A stretch of DNA of 64,000 nt, taken from assembly GCF_014218725.1 (NCBI RefSeq), contig NZ_JABBJE010000008.1, forward strand, positions 33,052-97,051. Reading direction: 5' to 3'. Under the pieces are notes generated by a model. It did no database searches. It saw nothing but the letters and a program-made list of their open reading frames with translations, and had not been told where the DNA came from. The translations under genes and the position numbers were made by a program. Positions 47,039 through 56,292 of this stretch are shown here, piece by piece. Source of the DNA: Brevundimonas huaxiensis (GTDB lineage Bacteria; Pseudomonadota; Alphaproteobacteria; Caulobacterales; Caulobacteraceae). Numbering within the stretch: position 1 is the stretch's first letter; every line of letters begins with the position of its first letter.

Positions 47039-47904
47039 GCTACATGGAAGCCGGTGGTGAACGGTCACACCTGACGCCGATCCTCAACGCCATCGGGCGC
47101 AAGCCGCTCGCCGCTATCGGTCAGGCCGAGATCGAGGCCTTGGCCCGCAAGCTGAAACCGGGCGCGTCGGGCGCCACGATCAACCGGCACATCTACACCC
47201 CCGTCGCCGCTGTCCTGCACCATGCCGCCCGCAAGAAGTGGTGCGAAAAGCCCGTCCTGGCCCGGCCCAAGCAATCGGCTGGTCGCATCCGCTGGGTTAC
47301 GCACGACGAAGCCGACAGATTGGTGGAGGCTGCTGCGCCTCACATCCGGCCGCTGGTCATCTTTCTTTTCTCGACCGGCGCCCGGATTGCCGAGGCCCTG
47401 TATCTGGACTGGCGCGACGTGGACCTTGCGCGCGCCCATGTCGTCTTTCCTGAAACGAAGAACGGGGAACCGCGAGGCGTTCCCCTACACCCGCGCGCTG
47501 TCGCTGCGCTGTCTGCCCTCCCCCATCGCACCGGAGCCGTGTTCCGACGCTCCCTGCCCCGTCTGACGGCAGGAGGTAAGCTGACGCCGCTGGGCGAAGC
47601 CTACGAGGTGCGCGCGGGAGGTGGCGGTCAAATCAAGACCGCATGGGCGGGAATGCTCAAGCGCGCCGAAATCGCAGATTTCAGCCCTCACGACTGCCGC
47701 CACACCTGGGCGACCTGGCACTATCAAGCCAACCGCGACCTGACAGCCCTGATGAAGCTGGGGGGCTGGAAGTCGGTCCAAATGGTGATGCGATACGCCC
47801 ACGTGAACACGTCGGAGCTGGCCGGCACCATCAACGCAATCTGGGGAAAATCCGGGGACCAAACCCGCGCACGCCCCGTCAAACCCAAGCAACGAAAGGC
47901 TTAG
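46837..47904 (+). CDS. Tyrosine recombinase / integrase
   Basis: 355 residues. N-terminal arm-type start MPLTIQRRHGSPNWYLRGTVRR, then the catalytic domain with the first arginine in STGARIAEALYLDWRDV, HxxR in SPHDCRHTWATW, and the tyrosine in GGWKSVQMVMRYAHV. It ends 14 bp from attR, the usual place for an integrase. It should recombine the 58-bp tRNA-Thr core. Confidence 0.95.
   Translation: MPLTIQRRHGSPNWYLRGTVRRISVDESTGTRDRKAAEEIRAVREAELLKRSVHGDSAVRTFAEAALSYMEAGGERSHLTPILNAIGRKPLAAIGQAEIEALARKLKPGASGATINRHIYTPVAAVLHHAARKKWCEKPVLARPKQSAGRIRWVTHDEADRLVEAAAPHIRPLVIFLFSTGARIAEALYLDWRDVDLARAHVVFPETKNGEPRGVPLHPRAVAALSALPHRTGAVFRRSLPRLTAGGKLTPLGEAYEVRAGGGGQIKTAWAGMLKRAEIADFSPHDCRHTWATWHYQANRDLTALMKLGGWKSVQMVMRYAHVNTSELAGTINAIWGKSGDQTRARPVKPKQRKA
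47840..47856 (+). repeat. Candidate integrase arm site, right
   Basis: TCTGGGGAAAATCCGGG matches the left-end site at 16 of 17 positions and lies 63 bp from attR, inside the integrase C-terminal coding region. Confidence 0.4.
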
Positions 47905-47918
47905 AGCGTCAATGCAAC

Positions 47919-47976
47919 CATCCTTGGTAAGGCTGAGGTCGTGGGTTCGATTCCCCCCGGCGGCACCATCTGAGAC
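47919..47976 (+). repeat. attR, 58-bp direct repeat
   Basis: Identical to attL over 58 bp, carrying the 3' half of tRNA-Thr(GGT) without its 5' half, so it is a tRNA fragment and not a gene. Confidence 0.95.
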
Positions 47977-47979
47977 TTG

Positions 47980-48009
47980 AAAAGGCCCGGCTTTCGCCGG
48001 GCCTTTTTG
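47980..48009. terminator. Intrinsic terminator right of attR
   Basis: AAAAGGCCCGG-CTTTCG-CCGGGCCTTTTTGA is a perfect GC stem with a T run. It was probably the original terminator of tRNA-Thr before the element separated them, and also serves the convergent secreted-protein gene. Confidence 0.85.
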
Positions 48010-48034
48010 ATTTCCAGATCGGACGGAAAAGTCT

Positions 48035-48622
48035 TCAGTCGTAGCCGTACAGGCCCCGGCGATAGGGATCGCGGTCATCCGCATCGCCGTCCTTGCTCCA
48101 GCTGAACCCCATCGACATCGACTTGGTCGTGGTGTCGGCCCCATAGCCTCGACCGCGCCAGCCGCCGCCGTAGGGCGAGTAGAAGCCCGGTCCGCGCAGA
48201 CCATAGCCGCCATAGCCGTATCCCCAAGGTTCGTTGCGGCCTTCGCGGTAGGCGAGGTCCAGGCGACCGTTCTCGCCGACCGGCAGGGAAACGGCCGCGC
48301 CATAGCTGCGATAGCCGCCGGTGCCGATTCCGGCCTCGACCATGCCATGCATCTTGCGCTCGGCCGGGGCGCCCGGCTCTGCGCTTTCGTCGAAGGTTGC
48401 GCCGGGCGTGCGCGCGCTGATCCAGTTCTGGATCTGCTGTTCGGTGGTCATGCCGTGCGGGGCGGCGTCCTGAGCCGTCGGCGCAGTCAACGACGCCTCA
48501 GGCGCCGCAGCCAGGGCCTGAGCGAGGGTGGGCGCGTTTGTCGGCGCCGTCGTGACCACGCCATCCGGATCACCGTCCGACGCCGCCAGCGCCACACCCG
48601 CCAAGAGACTTGCGATCAGCAT
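48035..48622 (-). CDS. Secreted Gly/Tyr-rich hypothetical protein
   Basis: 195 residues. A short signal peptide (MLIASLLAGVALAAS) precedes a low-complexity Ala/Thr/Pro part and a C-terminal region rich in Gly, Tyr and Arg (GYGYGGYGLRGPGFYSPYGG). No family is recognised. It is probably periplasmic or outer membrane associated. First host gene right of the element. Confidence 0.7.
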   Translation of the reverse strand: MLIASLLAGVALAASDGDPDGVVTTAPTNAPTLAQALAAAPEASLTAPTAQDAAPHGMTTEQQIQNWISARTPGATFDESAEPGAPAERKMHGMVEAGIGTGGYRSYGAAVSLPVGENGRLDLAYREGRNEPWGYGYGGYGLRGPGFYSPYGGGWRGRGYGADTTTKSMSMGFSWSKDGDADDRDPYRRGLYGYD

Positions 48623-48670
48623 AGGCCACCTCCGTTCGACATCATCCTAGCACAGCGATTGAGGCCAAGG

Positions 48671-49165
48671 TCAGGCGATGCCGTCGCCGCGGTTGAGGGG
48701 GTCCGGCAGAGGCTCACCCTCGGCTACGAAACTGAGCGCGACCGAGTTGATGCAATAGCGGTTTCCGGTCGGCGGCGGGCCATCGGGGAAGACGTGACCC
48801 TGGTGGCTGCCGCAACGGGCGCATTGGGTCTCGATCCGGATCATGCCGTAGCTGGTGTCGCGGATCGCGTGCACGTGCGCTTCATCAACCGGCTGGGTGA
48901 AGCTGGGCCAGCCCGTGCCGCTTTCGAACTTGGTTCCGCTCTTGAACAGCGGCAAGCCGCATTCGCGGCAGCAGAATACGCCGGCCCGCTTCTCGCCCAG
49001 CAGAGTGCCGCAGAAGGGCGCCTCCGTGCCATGGGAGAGCAGGACGCGCTTTTCCTCTGGGTTCAGATCGGCTTCGAGCCGGGCGCGTTCTTCGGCGTTC
49101 GGCGGCGTCAGGTCATAGCCCGACGGCGAACGGAGGGTTCCGGAGGTTTGGGCGAGATCGGTCAT
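48671..49165 (-). CDS. msrB: Peptide-methionine (R)-S-oxide reductase
   Basis: 164 residues. GTEAPFCG, CRECGLPLF and CARCGSHQGHVFPDGP (CxxC zinc pairs) are MsrB motifs, and the catalytic cysteine lies in RYCINSVALSF. It repairs oxidised methionine. The ATG at 49165 was chosen over an upstream one with a non-conserved extension. Confidence 0.96.
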   Translation of the reverse strand: MTDLAQTSGTLRSPSGYDLTPPNAEERARLEADLNPEEKRVLLSHGTEAPFCGTLLGEKRAGVFCCRECGLPLFKSGTKFESGTGWPSFTQPVDEAHVHAIRDTSYGMIRIETQCARCGSHQGHVFPDGPPPTGNRYCINSVALSFVAEGEPLPDPLNRGDGIA

Positions 49166-49239
49166 GGACTGCAAATAAGAAGGGCGGGCCAAGGGTTCCA
49201 CCCCCTGCCCGCCCCTCGATCATTCGACCGGCTGTTTCC

Positions 49240-50724
49240 TTATTGGAACAGCGTGCCGACCCAGGCGCGCACGGCCGCTTCGTCCGTCGCCGACCCGGTG
49301 TAGGCAAGGCCTTGCGCCGGGGTGAAGGGCGCGTCGTTGCCGCGCTGACGCGTGGTCCAGGCCTTATGACCATAGGTCAGCTCGGCATAGTTCGACGGCA
49401 GGCGCAGAACGGTCGGCTCGATGAAGATCGAATCCTCCGCCGTCACCGATCCGGCCAGGCGCACGTTCGGCAGGCGCGTCAGCAGATCCAGTGTATCCAG
49501 GCACCCGCTGGTGCAGCCGCCGTCGACCAGGACCACGACCGGACCCGCCACGGGGTTTGCCGCGCCCGTGTCCGCCACCGAAGGACGGCCCGGCATGGTG
49601 AAGGTCGGCTGATTGGCGGCCAGGGCCGAATCGAAGGCGGCGACGATGGCCTGGGTCTGTTCGATGACCGGGCCGGATTCAGCGACGAAGCGCGGGTCGG
49701 CCTGCATGCGCGCCAGGGTGTCGGCGAACCACTGACGGTTTGCGGGCGTGGCGCGGTAGGTGATCGAGCCGGCTTCAGGCTGACGGCTGACGGTGAATTC
49801 GGGCGTCCAGATGCGGTTGGCCAGGCCATAGCCCTTGCCCGTCGCATTCAGCGAAGCGCCGTTTGCGCCGCGCAGATCGATGACCAGCCCCTGCGCGCCG
49901 CGAATAGCGGGCAGTTGGGCTTCGACAGCGGCGTAGAAGGCGTCCCATCCGGCGTCGTCAGCCAGGGTGTGAACGTTGATCCACGGACGGCCATCGACCG
50001 TCTCGACCGACAGCGGATTGGCGCCCGGCGTGTAGACGGTGGCGCGATAGGCGGCTTCCAGGCTGGCGGCGTCGGCCGGCTGGGGCTGCATCTGGAAGTC
50101 GCGATCACGACGCCCGACCTTGAAGGTGCACAGCGAGGGCACGCCGCCGGTGAACGGGTTGTTGCGGTTCCACAGCAGATAGGGGGCGGTGCGGACACGT
50201 CCGGCTTCCGTCGTCAGGTCGCCTTCCCAGCGGTCCAGCCGCTCTTCGGCCAACTGGGCGGCGGTCTTGTCGCCGCACTTGACCAGGGTCGCCCCGAGCG
50301 GCGGCACGTTGCGAACGCCGGGCTTCACATAGGAGACGACATATTCGCCGTTGCGCCACGCCGTGGTCACGCCCGGCCAGCTGGTCGCGAAGAAGGGACC
50401 GAGGCCTTCGTAGGTCGGGCGAATCGCGATGTTCGAATCGCGGAAGCCGTTGGCGTAGTAGCGCATCAGATAGGCGTGGCTGTCGCCGCTGTTCACGCGG
50501 CCAACCTTGCCTTGCGCATCGGTCAGGCCGGCATCGATCCAGCTGCGGAACGCTTCGCTGGGCGCGCCGGAAATCACGGCGGCGGGGTGGTTGGCGGCCA
50601 GGGCGTCATGCGCGGCCTGAAGGTCTTGCTGCGCCAGAGCGCGAAAATCCTGTGCGACAGCGGCGCCGGCGGCGACGGTCAGCGACAGAACGGCGGCCGA
50701 TGCGGCGGCGATCATTCGGTTCAT
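49240..50724 (-). CDS. Secreted S41-like peptidase
   Basis: 494 residues with a signal peptide ending AAGAAVAQ/DF. The middle has LVIDLRGANGASLNATGKGYG and the C-terminal part VVVLVDGGCTSGCLDTLDLL, the nucleophile region of S41 (tail-specific, tricorn-like) peptidases. The usual N-terminal PDZ is not obvious. It is probably a periplasmic or outer membrane hydrolase. The upstream in-frame extension was rejected for lack of a signal peptide. Confidence 0.8.
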   Translation of the reverse strand: MNRMIAAASAAVLSLTVAAGAAVAQDFRALAQQDLQAAHDALAANHPAAVISGAPSEAFRSWIDAGLTDAQGKVGRVNSGDSHAYLMRYYANGFRDSNIAIRPTYEGLGPFFATSWPGVTTAWRNGEYVVSYVKPGVRNVPPLGATLVKCGDKTAAQLAEERLDRWEGDLTTEAGRVRTAPYLLWNRNNPFTGGVPSLCTFKVGRRDRDFQMQPQPADAASLEAAYRATVYTPGANPLSVETVDGRPWINVHTLADDAGWDAFYAAVEAQLPAIRGAQGLVIDLRGANGASLNATGKGYGLANRIWTPEFTVSRQPEAGSITYRATPANRQWFADTLARMQADPRFVAESGPVIEQTQAIVAAFDSALAANQPTFTMPGRPSVADTGAANPVAGPVVVLVDGGCTSGCLDTLDLLTRLPNVRLAGSVTAEDSIFIEPTVLRLPSNYAELTYGHKAWTTRQRGNDAPFTPAQGLAYTGSATDEAAVRAWVGTLFQ

Positions 50725-50851
50725 GGGGTTTCCTGCGGCCTTTGATTTCAAGCTCGTGGGAAAGGTTAAACCCCATGCGTCCAGCGCTTGCCAACCCCGC
50801 CGCGCGGGATTTCGCCCGATTGTCACATGGGCTGCGGCGATGCGGCGCGTA

Positions 50852-51568
50852 TCAAAGCGGCGCCGACGCCTCGACCGCTGCGCCGAAGATCCGATCGAAG
50901 CTGCGCCTCAAGGCCTCGTCCGCCTCGTCCATCGTCGCCAGAACGCCGAGATCGACTAGGCTGGTGACGCCGTGTTCCTGAATGCCGCACGGGACGATGC
51001 CGCCGAAATGATCCAGATCCGGCTCCACGTTCAGGCTGATGCCGTGGAAGCTGACCCATTTGCGGACCTTGACGCCGATGGCGGCGATCTTGTCCTCGCG
51101 CGACCAGCCCGCCCCCTTGCGCTCGACCCACACGCCCACGCGACCGGGCCGGATGTCGGCCTTTACGCCGAGCGTATCCAGGGCGCCGATCAGCCACAGC
51201 TCAAGCCCGCGCACGAAACACCGGACGTCCTTGCCGCGCCGGTTCAGGTCCAGCATCACATAGGCCACGCGCTGTCCCGGCCCGTGATAGGTGAACTGCC
51301 CGCCCCGCCCTGTGCGATGCACCGGAAACCGTCCGGCATCCAGAAGGTCGTCGTCCTTGGCCGAGACGCCGGCGGTGTAGAGCGGCGGATGCTCCAGCAA
51401 CCAGACCAGCTCATTCGCTTCGCCCGCCGCAATGGCCGCGACGCGCGCCTCCATGAAGGCCTCCGCGGCCGCATAGTCGACGTAGCCTTTCGAAACGGCC
51501 CATTCGACCGGTCGGTCATCGTCGAGACGCAGTTTCTGAAGGGACGGGCTTAACGGCTCAGCAAGCAT
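50852..51568 (-). CDS. lipB: Octanoyltransferase
   Basis: 238 residues. [46 protein letters not shown] and [32 protein letters not shown] contain the LipB motifs; the catalytic cysteine is in [15 protein letters not shown]. It transfers octanoyl from ACP to lipoyl domains, the first step of lipoate synthesis. Confidence 0.96.
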   Translation of the reverse strand: MLAEPLSPSLQKLRLDDDRPVEWAVSKGYVDYAAAEAFMEARVAAIAAGEANELVWLLEHPPLYTAGVSAKDDDLLDAGRFPVHRTGRGGQFTYHGPGQRVAYVMLDLNRRGKDVRCFVRGLELWLIGALDTLGVKADIRPGRVGVWVERKGAGWSREDKIAAIGVKVRKWVSFHGISLNVEPDLDHFGGIVPCGIQEHGVTSLVDLGVLATMDEADEALRRSFDRIFGAAVEASAPL

Positions 51569-51633
51569 GACGCTTCAATGTGATCGCCAGGGCGTTTCTG
51601 CAAGAGACGGCCCTCCAGTGAAGAGAGCTTTAC

Positions 51634-51885
51634 GTGACCCAGATCAACGCCGTCGATGTCGAAATCTCAGTGGTTCTGGGTCGCTCGGTGCTGCCGATGT
51701 CGCAACTTCTGCGCATGGGTCGCGGCGCGGTGATTCCCCTCGATGCCGCAGAGGGCGACGAGGTCTGGATCCTGGCCAACAACTATCCGGTCGCGCGCGG
51801 CGAAATCGAGATCCGAGACGACCGTATCGCCATCACCGTCACCCGCCAGGCGGACGTGTACGACTTCATGGCCGGGTCGGCCTGA
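51634..51885 (+). CDS. fliN: FliN-like flagellar switch protein (SpoA domain)
   Basis: 83 residues from a GTG, consisting almost entirely of one SpoA domain (VEISVVLGRSVLPMSQLLRMGRGAVIPLD... VARGEIEIRDDRIAITVTR). Typical FliN has an extra N-terminal region; here it is very short. It lies alone between lipB and tRNA-Leu, away from other flagellar genes. It might be a minimal FliN or a paralogue. Confidence 0.8.
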   Translation: MTQINAVDVEISVVLGRSVLPMSQLLRMGRGAVIPLDAAEGDEVWILANNYPVARGEIEIRDDRIAITVTRQADVYDFMAGSA

Positions 51886-51972
51886 GGCTTTGATCCGCGA
51901 CGTCTTTGCGTCGTTCATTTCGCCCCTTTCCTTTTCCAACGGCTTCGTCTATTCGCCGCCGCTCCGATGCGA

Positions 51973-52057
51973 GCGGTCGTGGCGGAATTGGTAGACGCGC
52001 AGCGTTGAGGTCGCTGTGGGGCAACCCGTGGAAGTTCGAGTCTTCTCGACCGCACCA
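51973..52057 (+). tRNA. tRNA-Leu(GAG)
   Basis: An 85-nt type II tRNA with a long variable arm. Acceptor GCGGTCG pairs with CGACCGC before A and an encoded CCA; anticodon stem CAGCG/CGCTG holds loop TTGAGGT, giving GAG. Confidence 0.96.
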
Positions 52058-52122
52058 TCTGGCTAAACAGGGCGATTCATCGGCTAAGTACGGCTGGACA
52101 TTCTACCAAGGGAGGCGACCAC

Positions 52123-53541
52123 GTGAGCACCACGGACACCGCCTTTGCTCCAGATGAGACGCTCGATAACGAAGACCACGCCGCCCTGGACGAGGACTAT
52201 GTCCTCACCCCTCAATTCGTCGAGAAAGTCGTGGACGCCGCCGACGACGGCGACGGGATGCGGCTGCGCTCCCTTCTCGAAGACCTGCACCCGGCCGACG
52301 TCGCCGACCTGATGGGCTTTCTGACGGCGGAACACCGCGCCGTCGTGGTGCTGTGGTTGCCGCCGGAGCTTCTGGCCGAAACCCTGCCCGAGCTGGACGA
52401 CAATATCCGCGAGGAAGTGCTGGAGCGAGTTCCGCACGGCACCCTGGCCGAGGCGCTGCAGGAACTGGATTCCGACGACGCCGCCGCCGTCGTCGAGGAT
52501 CTGGAGGACGACCAGCGCGAGCGCGTTCTGGCCGCCATGCCCGAGGTCGATCGCGCCGCCATCGAAAGCAGCCTGGGCTATGCGGAAGAGTCCGCCGGGC
52601 GCCTGATGCAGCGCGAGGTGATGGCCGCGCCCCAGTTCTGGAGCGTGGGCGACACCATCGACCACATCCGCAAACAGGGCGACGACCTGCCCGAGCTGTT
52701 CTTCGACATCTATGTGGTCGATCCGCTGAACCGCCCGGTCGGCGGCGTGCCGATCAGCGGCCTTCTCCGCGCCGCGCGCACCGTCGCCCTGACCGATCTG
52801 ATGGAGCCGATCAACGAGATCGCCGTCGATCAGGATCAGGAAGAAGTCGCCTACATCTTCGAGAAATACCACCTGATCTCGGCGCCCGTCGTGGACGCGG
52901 CCGGTCGCCTGGTGGGGCAGATCACCGTCGATGACATCGTCAACATCATTCAGGAAGAGAACCGCGAGGACATCCTGCGTCTGGCCGGTGTCGCCGACGA
53001 GGACCGCGGTTCGTCCGTGCCCGAGATCGTTCGCGGCCGCGTGCCCTGGCTGGCGATCAATCTGGCGACGGCAGCCCTGGGCGCCAGCGTCATCGGCCTG
53101 TTCGAGGCCACCATCCAGCAGATCGTCGCTCTCGCCGTGCTGATGCCGATTGTCTCGGCCATCGGCGGCAACGCCGGCACCCAGGCCCTGACCGTGACCG
53201 TGCGCGCCCTGGCGACACGCGAGCTGAACAGTTCGAACGCCCCGCGCACCTTCTGGCGCGAGATGGTCGTCGGCCTGGCCAACGGCCTGATTCTGGCGCC
53301 CCTGATCGGCATCGCGGCCGGCTTCTGGTTCCGGGACGAAGACTGGAAGATCGGCCTGGTGATCGGCGCGGCCATGATCCTGAACCTGCTGGTCGCCGCA
53401 TCGATCGGCGTCTTGACGCCCCTGACCCTGTCGAAGCTCAAGTTCGACCCGGCCGTGTCGTCCGCCGTGTTCGTCACAGCGACCACCGACTTCTTCGGTT
53501 TCCTGATCTTCCTTGGTCTGGCCACACTGGTGCTGCTCTAG
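52123..53541 (+). CDS. mgtE: Magnesium transporter MgtE
   Basis: 472 residues. N-terminal helical MgtE-N domain (LHPADVADLMGFL, LDSDDAAAVVEDL), two CBS domains (residues about 140-260), then five membrane segments including IGGNAGTQALTVTVRALATREL, the pore signature. It imports Mg2+ and is gated by its cytoplasmic CBS domains. A GGGAGG site precedes the GTG start. Confidence 0.96.
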   Translation: MSTTDTAFAPDETLDNEDHAALDEDYVLTPQFVEKVVDAADDGDGMRLRSLLEDLHPADVADLMGFLTAEHRAVVVLWLPPELLAETLPELDDNIREEVLERVPHGTLAEALQELDSDDAAAVVEDLEDDQRERVLAAMPEVDRAAIESSLGYAEESAGRLMQREVMAAPQFWSVGDTIDHIRKQGDDLPELFFDIYVVDPLNRPVGGVPISGLLRAARTVALTDLMEPINEIAVDQDQEEVAYIFEKYHLISAPVVDAAGRLVGQITVDDIVNIIQEENREDILRLAGVADEDRGSSVPEIVRGRVPWLAINLATAALGASVIGLFEATIQQIVALAVLMPIVSAIGGNAGTQALTVTVRALATRELNSSNAPRTFWREMVVGLANGLILAPLIGIAAGFWFRDEDWKIGLVIGAAMILNLLVAASIGVLTPLTLSKLKFDPAVSSAVFVTATTDFFGFLIFLGLATLVLL

Positions 53542-53619
53542 ACACGACGCGGACGATCCGGCGCGGCCCTTGCTGTGAGCGGTGCGAGCGCCGCGCGCCT
53601 GTTTCCAATTGGGTCAACT

Positions 53620-54765
53620 GTGTCTGACGTCTTCCCCAAACCCAGCAAGGTGTCCCGCGAAGGCGTCCTGCTCATCAAGAGTTTCGAAGGCTTCCGGCCT
53701 CGGGCCATGCAACGCAGCGACGGTCGCTGGGTCATCGGCTATGGCCACACCCAGTCGGCCCGCGAGGGCGCGAGGGTGTCCGAGGCCGAGGCCGAACTGC
53801 TGATGCAATACGACCTGATCCCGGTCGTGAAGGCTGTGACCAATCACGTCCGCGTTCCTCTCAACCAGCATCAGTTCGACGCCCTGGCCAGTTTCGCCTT
53901 TTCCATCGGCGCAGACAGGTTTGCCGCCTCCGACGTGGTCGAGCAGTTGAACGCGGGATCTGCGCGTCAGGCGTCCGCCTCTTTGAGCGCCTGGGCCGAT
54001 GAAGCGGCCGCTGAAAAACCTACGCGTCGCCGATCTGCTGAACATGCGCTGTTCAACGCCGCACCGGGCGCGCCGGTCACCTTGGCGGATCTTCTCGCTG
54101 CACCCCTGCCGTCTCCTTTCGAGACGGACGAGCCGACCCTGCCCGCCGTCGACGGCGCCCTGGATGAAGCCGTCGCTCCCTTCCCGGCGCAGGACGGCGC
54201 AGCGCTGGCTCAAGCGACCACCGCGCCCCAGCCGCACGCCATCTATGCCGCGACGGCTGTCGGCCCGGTCCCGGACGTTATGCCGCTGACCGGACAATCG
54301 GAGACCGTCTCCGTCGCTGCGCCGATCATCGCCGCCAACGACATCCACGCGCCGGTTGAAGCCACGCAGCCGGAGCCGTCGTCGGGCTTCGCCGATGCGC
54401 AGAAGACCAGCGTGGTGCTGACCGCGCCAGGCCTGGCCGAAGCCGCGCCAGCCGACAGCCCCGTCGAACCGGCCATCGAGGGCGACGCAGCATCCGGTGA
54501 AGACGTGCTGAGCACGCGCGAGGCCGTGGCGCGCGCTCGGGCCAACCGGCGCTCGGGGCTGGGGGAAACCCTGACCTTCGTCATCATGGGCGGCTTGGGC
54601 GCTCTTTGCCTTGGCGTCGCCATGGCCGCCTTTCGCCGCGCGTCGCTATCGAACAGCAGCGACACCGCCACGGTCGCCTGGGTCCTGATCTTGGTCGCCG
54701 CAGCCTGCCTGGGGGTATCAGGCTACAACTGCTATCGGCGCTGGGGACGGGCTGACCGCGCCTGA
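53620..54765 (+). CDS. GH24 lysozyme domain protein with C-terminal membrane segments
   Basis: About 381 residues from a GTG at 53620; a GTG at 53575 is an alternative. Residues ~10-150 form a GH24 lysozyme domain with IKSFEGFRPRA and VIGYGHT, so the catalytic glutamate and threonine regions are present. A long Ala/Pro/Glu-rich linker of ~190 residues follows, then two hydrophobic helices at the C-terminus. No N-terminal signal peptide is seen, which leaves the compartment of the lysozyme unclear. Confidence 0.82.
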   Translation: MSDVFPKPSKVSREGVLLIKSFEGFRPRAMQRSDGRWVIGYGHTQSAREGARVSEAEAELLMQYDLIPVVKAVTNHVRVPLNQHQFDALASFAFSIGADRFAASDVVEQLNAGSARQASASLSAWADEAAAEKPTRRRSAEHALFNAAPGAPVTLADLLAAPLPSPFETDEPTLPAVDGALDEAVAPFPAQDGAALAQATTAPQPHAIYAATAVGPVPDVMPLTGQSETVSVAAPIIAANDIHAPVEATQPEPSSGFADAQKTSVVLTAPGLAEAAPADSPVEPAIEGDAASGEDVLSTREAVARARANRRSGLGETLTFVIMGGLGALCLGVAMAAFRRASLSNSSDTATVAWVLILVAAACLGVSGYNCYRRWGRADRA

Positions 54766-54808
54766 CAGCGCTTGGCGAAAGGCCGTGCGCGATGCTACGC
54801 CCTAGCGC

Positions 54809-55978
54809 ATGAGCATTCCCTTCGCGCCCCAATCCATGGAATTCGGCCTTGGCGATAACGCCGACGCCATCCGCGACACCACCGCCCGCTGGGCCGCCGA
54901 TCGCCTGGCGCCGCTGGCCGCCGAGATCGACGATAAGAACGCGTTCAAACGCGAACTCTGGCCCGAAATGGGCGAGCTGGGCCTGCACGGAATCACCGTC
55001 GAGGAAGAGTTCGGCGGCCTCGGCCTGGGCTATCTCGAACACGTCGTCGCGATGGAGGAAGTGTCGCGCGCCTCGGCCTCGATCGGCCTCAGCTACGGCG
55101 CCCACTCCAACCTGTGCGTCAATCAGATTCGCCGCTGGGGTACGGCCGAGCAGAAGCAGAAATATCTGCCCAAGCTGATCAGCGGGGAACACGTCGGTTC
55201 ATTGGCCATGTCCGAGGCCGGATCAGGCTCCGACGTCATGTCGATGCGCACTCGCGCCGAAAAGAAGGGTGATCGCTACGTTCTGAACGGCACCAAATTC
55301 TGGATCACCAACGCGCCCCACGCCGACACCCTCGTCGTCTATGCCAAGACCGATCCGGACGCGGGATCAAAGGGTTGCACCGCCTTCCTGATCGAAAAGG
55401 GCATGAAGGGTTTCAGCGTCTCCAAGAAGCTGGACAAGATGGGCATGCGCGGCTCGGACACCGCCGAACTGGTGTTCGAGGATTGCGAAGTGCCCGAAGA
55501 GAACATCATGGGTCCGCTGGGCGGCGGCGCCGGCGTGCTGATGAGCGGCTTGGATTATGAGCGCGCCGTTCTGGCCGCCGGTCCGCTCGGCATCATGCAG
55601 GCCGCGCTGGACGTGGTTTTGCCCTACGTCCGCGACCGCAAGCAGTTCGGAAAGCCGATCGGCTCGTTCCAGCTGATGCAGGGCAAGATCGCCGACATGT
55701 ACGTCGCCCTGAACAGCGCCCGCGCCTATGTCTACGCGGTCGCCCGTGCCTGCGACGCCGGCCTGACAACGCGCTACGACGCGGCGGGCGCCATCCTGCT
55801 GGCGTCCGAAAATGCGGTGAAGGTCACGATGGAGGCCGTTCAGGCCTTGGGCGGCGCCGGCTACACCAAGGAATGGCCGGTTGAACGACTGGTCCGCGAC
55901 GCCAAGCTCTATGACATCGGCGCCGGCACCAACGAGATTCGCCGCTTCCTGATCGGACGGGAACTGCTGGGCGGCTGA
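54809..55978 (+). CDS. ivd: Isovaleryl-CoA dehydrogenase
   Basis: 389 residues of the acyl-CoA dehydrogenase family: [39 protein letters not shown], and the catalytic glutamate in [18 protein letters not shown], the position typical for the isovaleryl form. It acts in leucine breakdown. Other leucine catabolic genes are not adjacent, so the substrate is inferred from sequence only. Confidence 0.9.
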   Translation: MSIPFAPQSMEFGLGDNADAIRDTTARWAADRLAPLAAEIDDKNAFKRELWPEMGELGLHGITVEEEFGGLGLGYLEHVVAMEEVSRASASIGLSYGAHSNLCVNQIRRWGTAEQKQKYLPKLISGEHVGSLAMSEAGSGSDVMSMRTRAEKKGDRYVLNGTKFWITNAPHADTLVVYAKTDPDAGSKGCTAFLIEKGMKGFSVSKKLDKMGMRGSDTAELVFEDCEVPEENIMGPLGGGAGVLMSGLDYERAVLAAGPLGIMQAALDVVLPYVRDRKQFGKPIGSFQLMQGKIADMYVALNSARAYVYAVARACDAGLTTRYDAAGAILLASENAVKVTMEAVQALGGAGYTKEWPVERLVRDAKLYDIGAGTNEIRRFLIGRELLGG

Positions 55979-56007
55979 CGGCTTGTCTCCGCACAAGGAG
56001 ACAGACC

Positions 56008-56193
56008 ATGCCCGCCAAATCCGCCGCTCAGCAAAAGGCCGCCGGCGCCGCCCTGTCAGCCAAACGTGGAGATACGCCGAAGTCAAAGCTGAAGGGCGCG
56101 TCCAAGTCCATGGTCGAGTCCATGACGGAAAAGCAGCTGGAAGACCTGGCGGAGACCAAGCGCAAAGGCAAACCCGAGCACGTGCAGGACTGA
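56008..56193 (+). CDS. DUF3008 family small protein
   Basis: 61 residues, MPAKSAAQQKAAGAALSAKRGDTPKSKLKGASKSM, with a helical KQLEDLAETKRKGKPEHV end, as in DUF3008. A GGAGACAGACC site lies just before the ATG. Function unknown; the family is often linked to stress. Confidence 0.85.
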   Translation: MPAKSAAQQKAAGAALSAKRGDTPKSKLKGASKSMVESMTEKQLEDLAETKRKGKPEHVQD

Positions 56194-56292
56194 GACACAG
56201 TCGATTTATCTGACCGCCTGTCCGTTCTGTAAGTGGCGATCCGCGCGCCGACCGCCTAGATGGGCGCAATCTCCAGCCGAGCGCCCCGTCTG

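Noticed and set aside
47919..47993. Second tRNA-Thr at the right end of the element
   Set aside because: Only the 3' half is present; the sequence before CATCC does not form a D-arm or acceptor 5' strand, so it is attR.
49243..50745. 500-codon plus-strand frame opposite the S41-like peptidase
   Set aside because: Antisense frame caused by codon bias; the minus-strand gene has a signal peptide and peptidase motifs.
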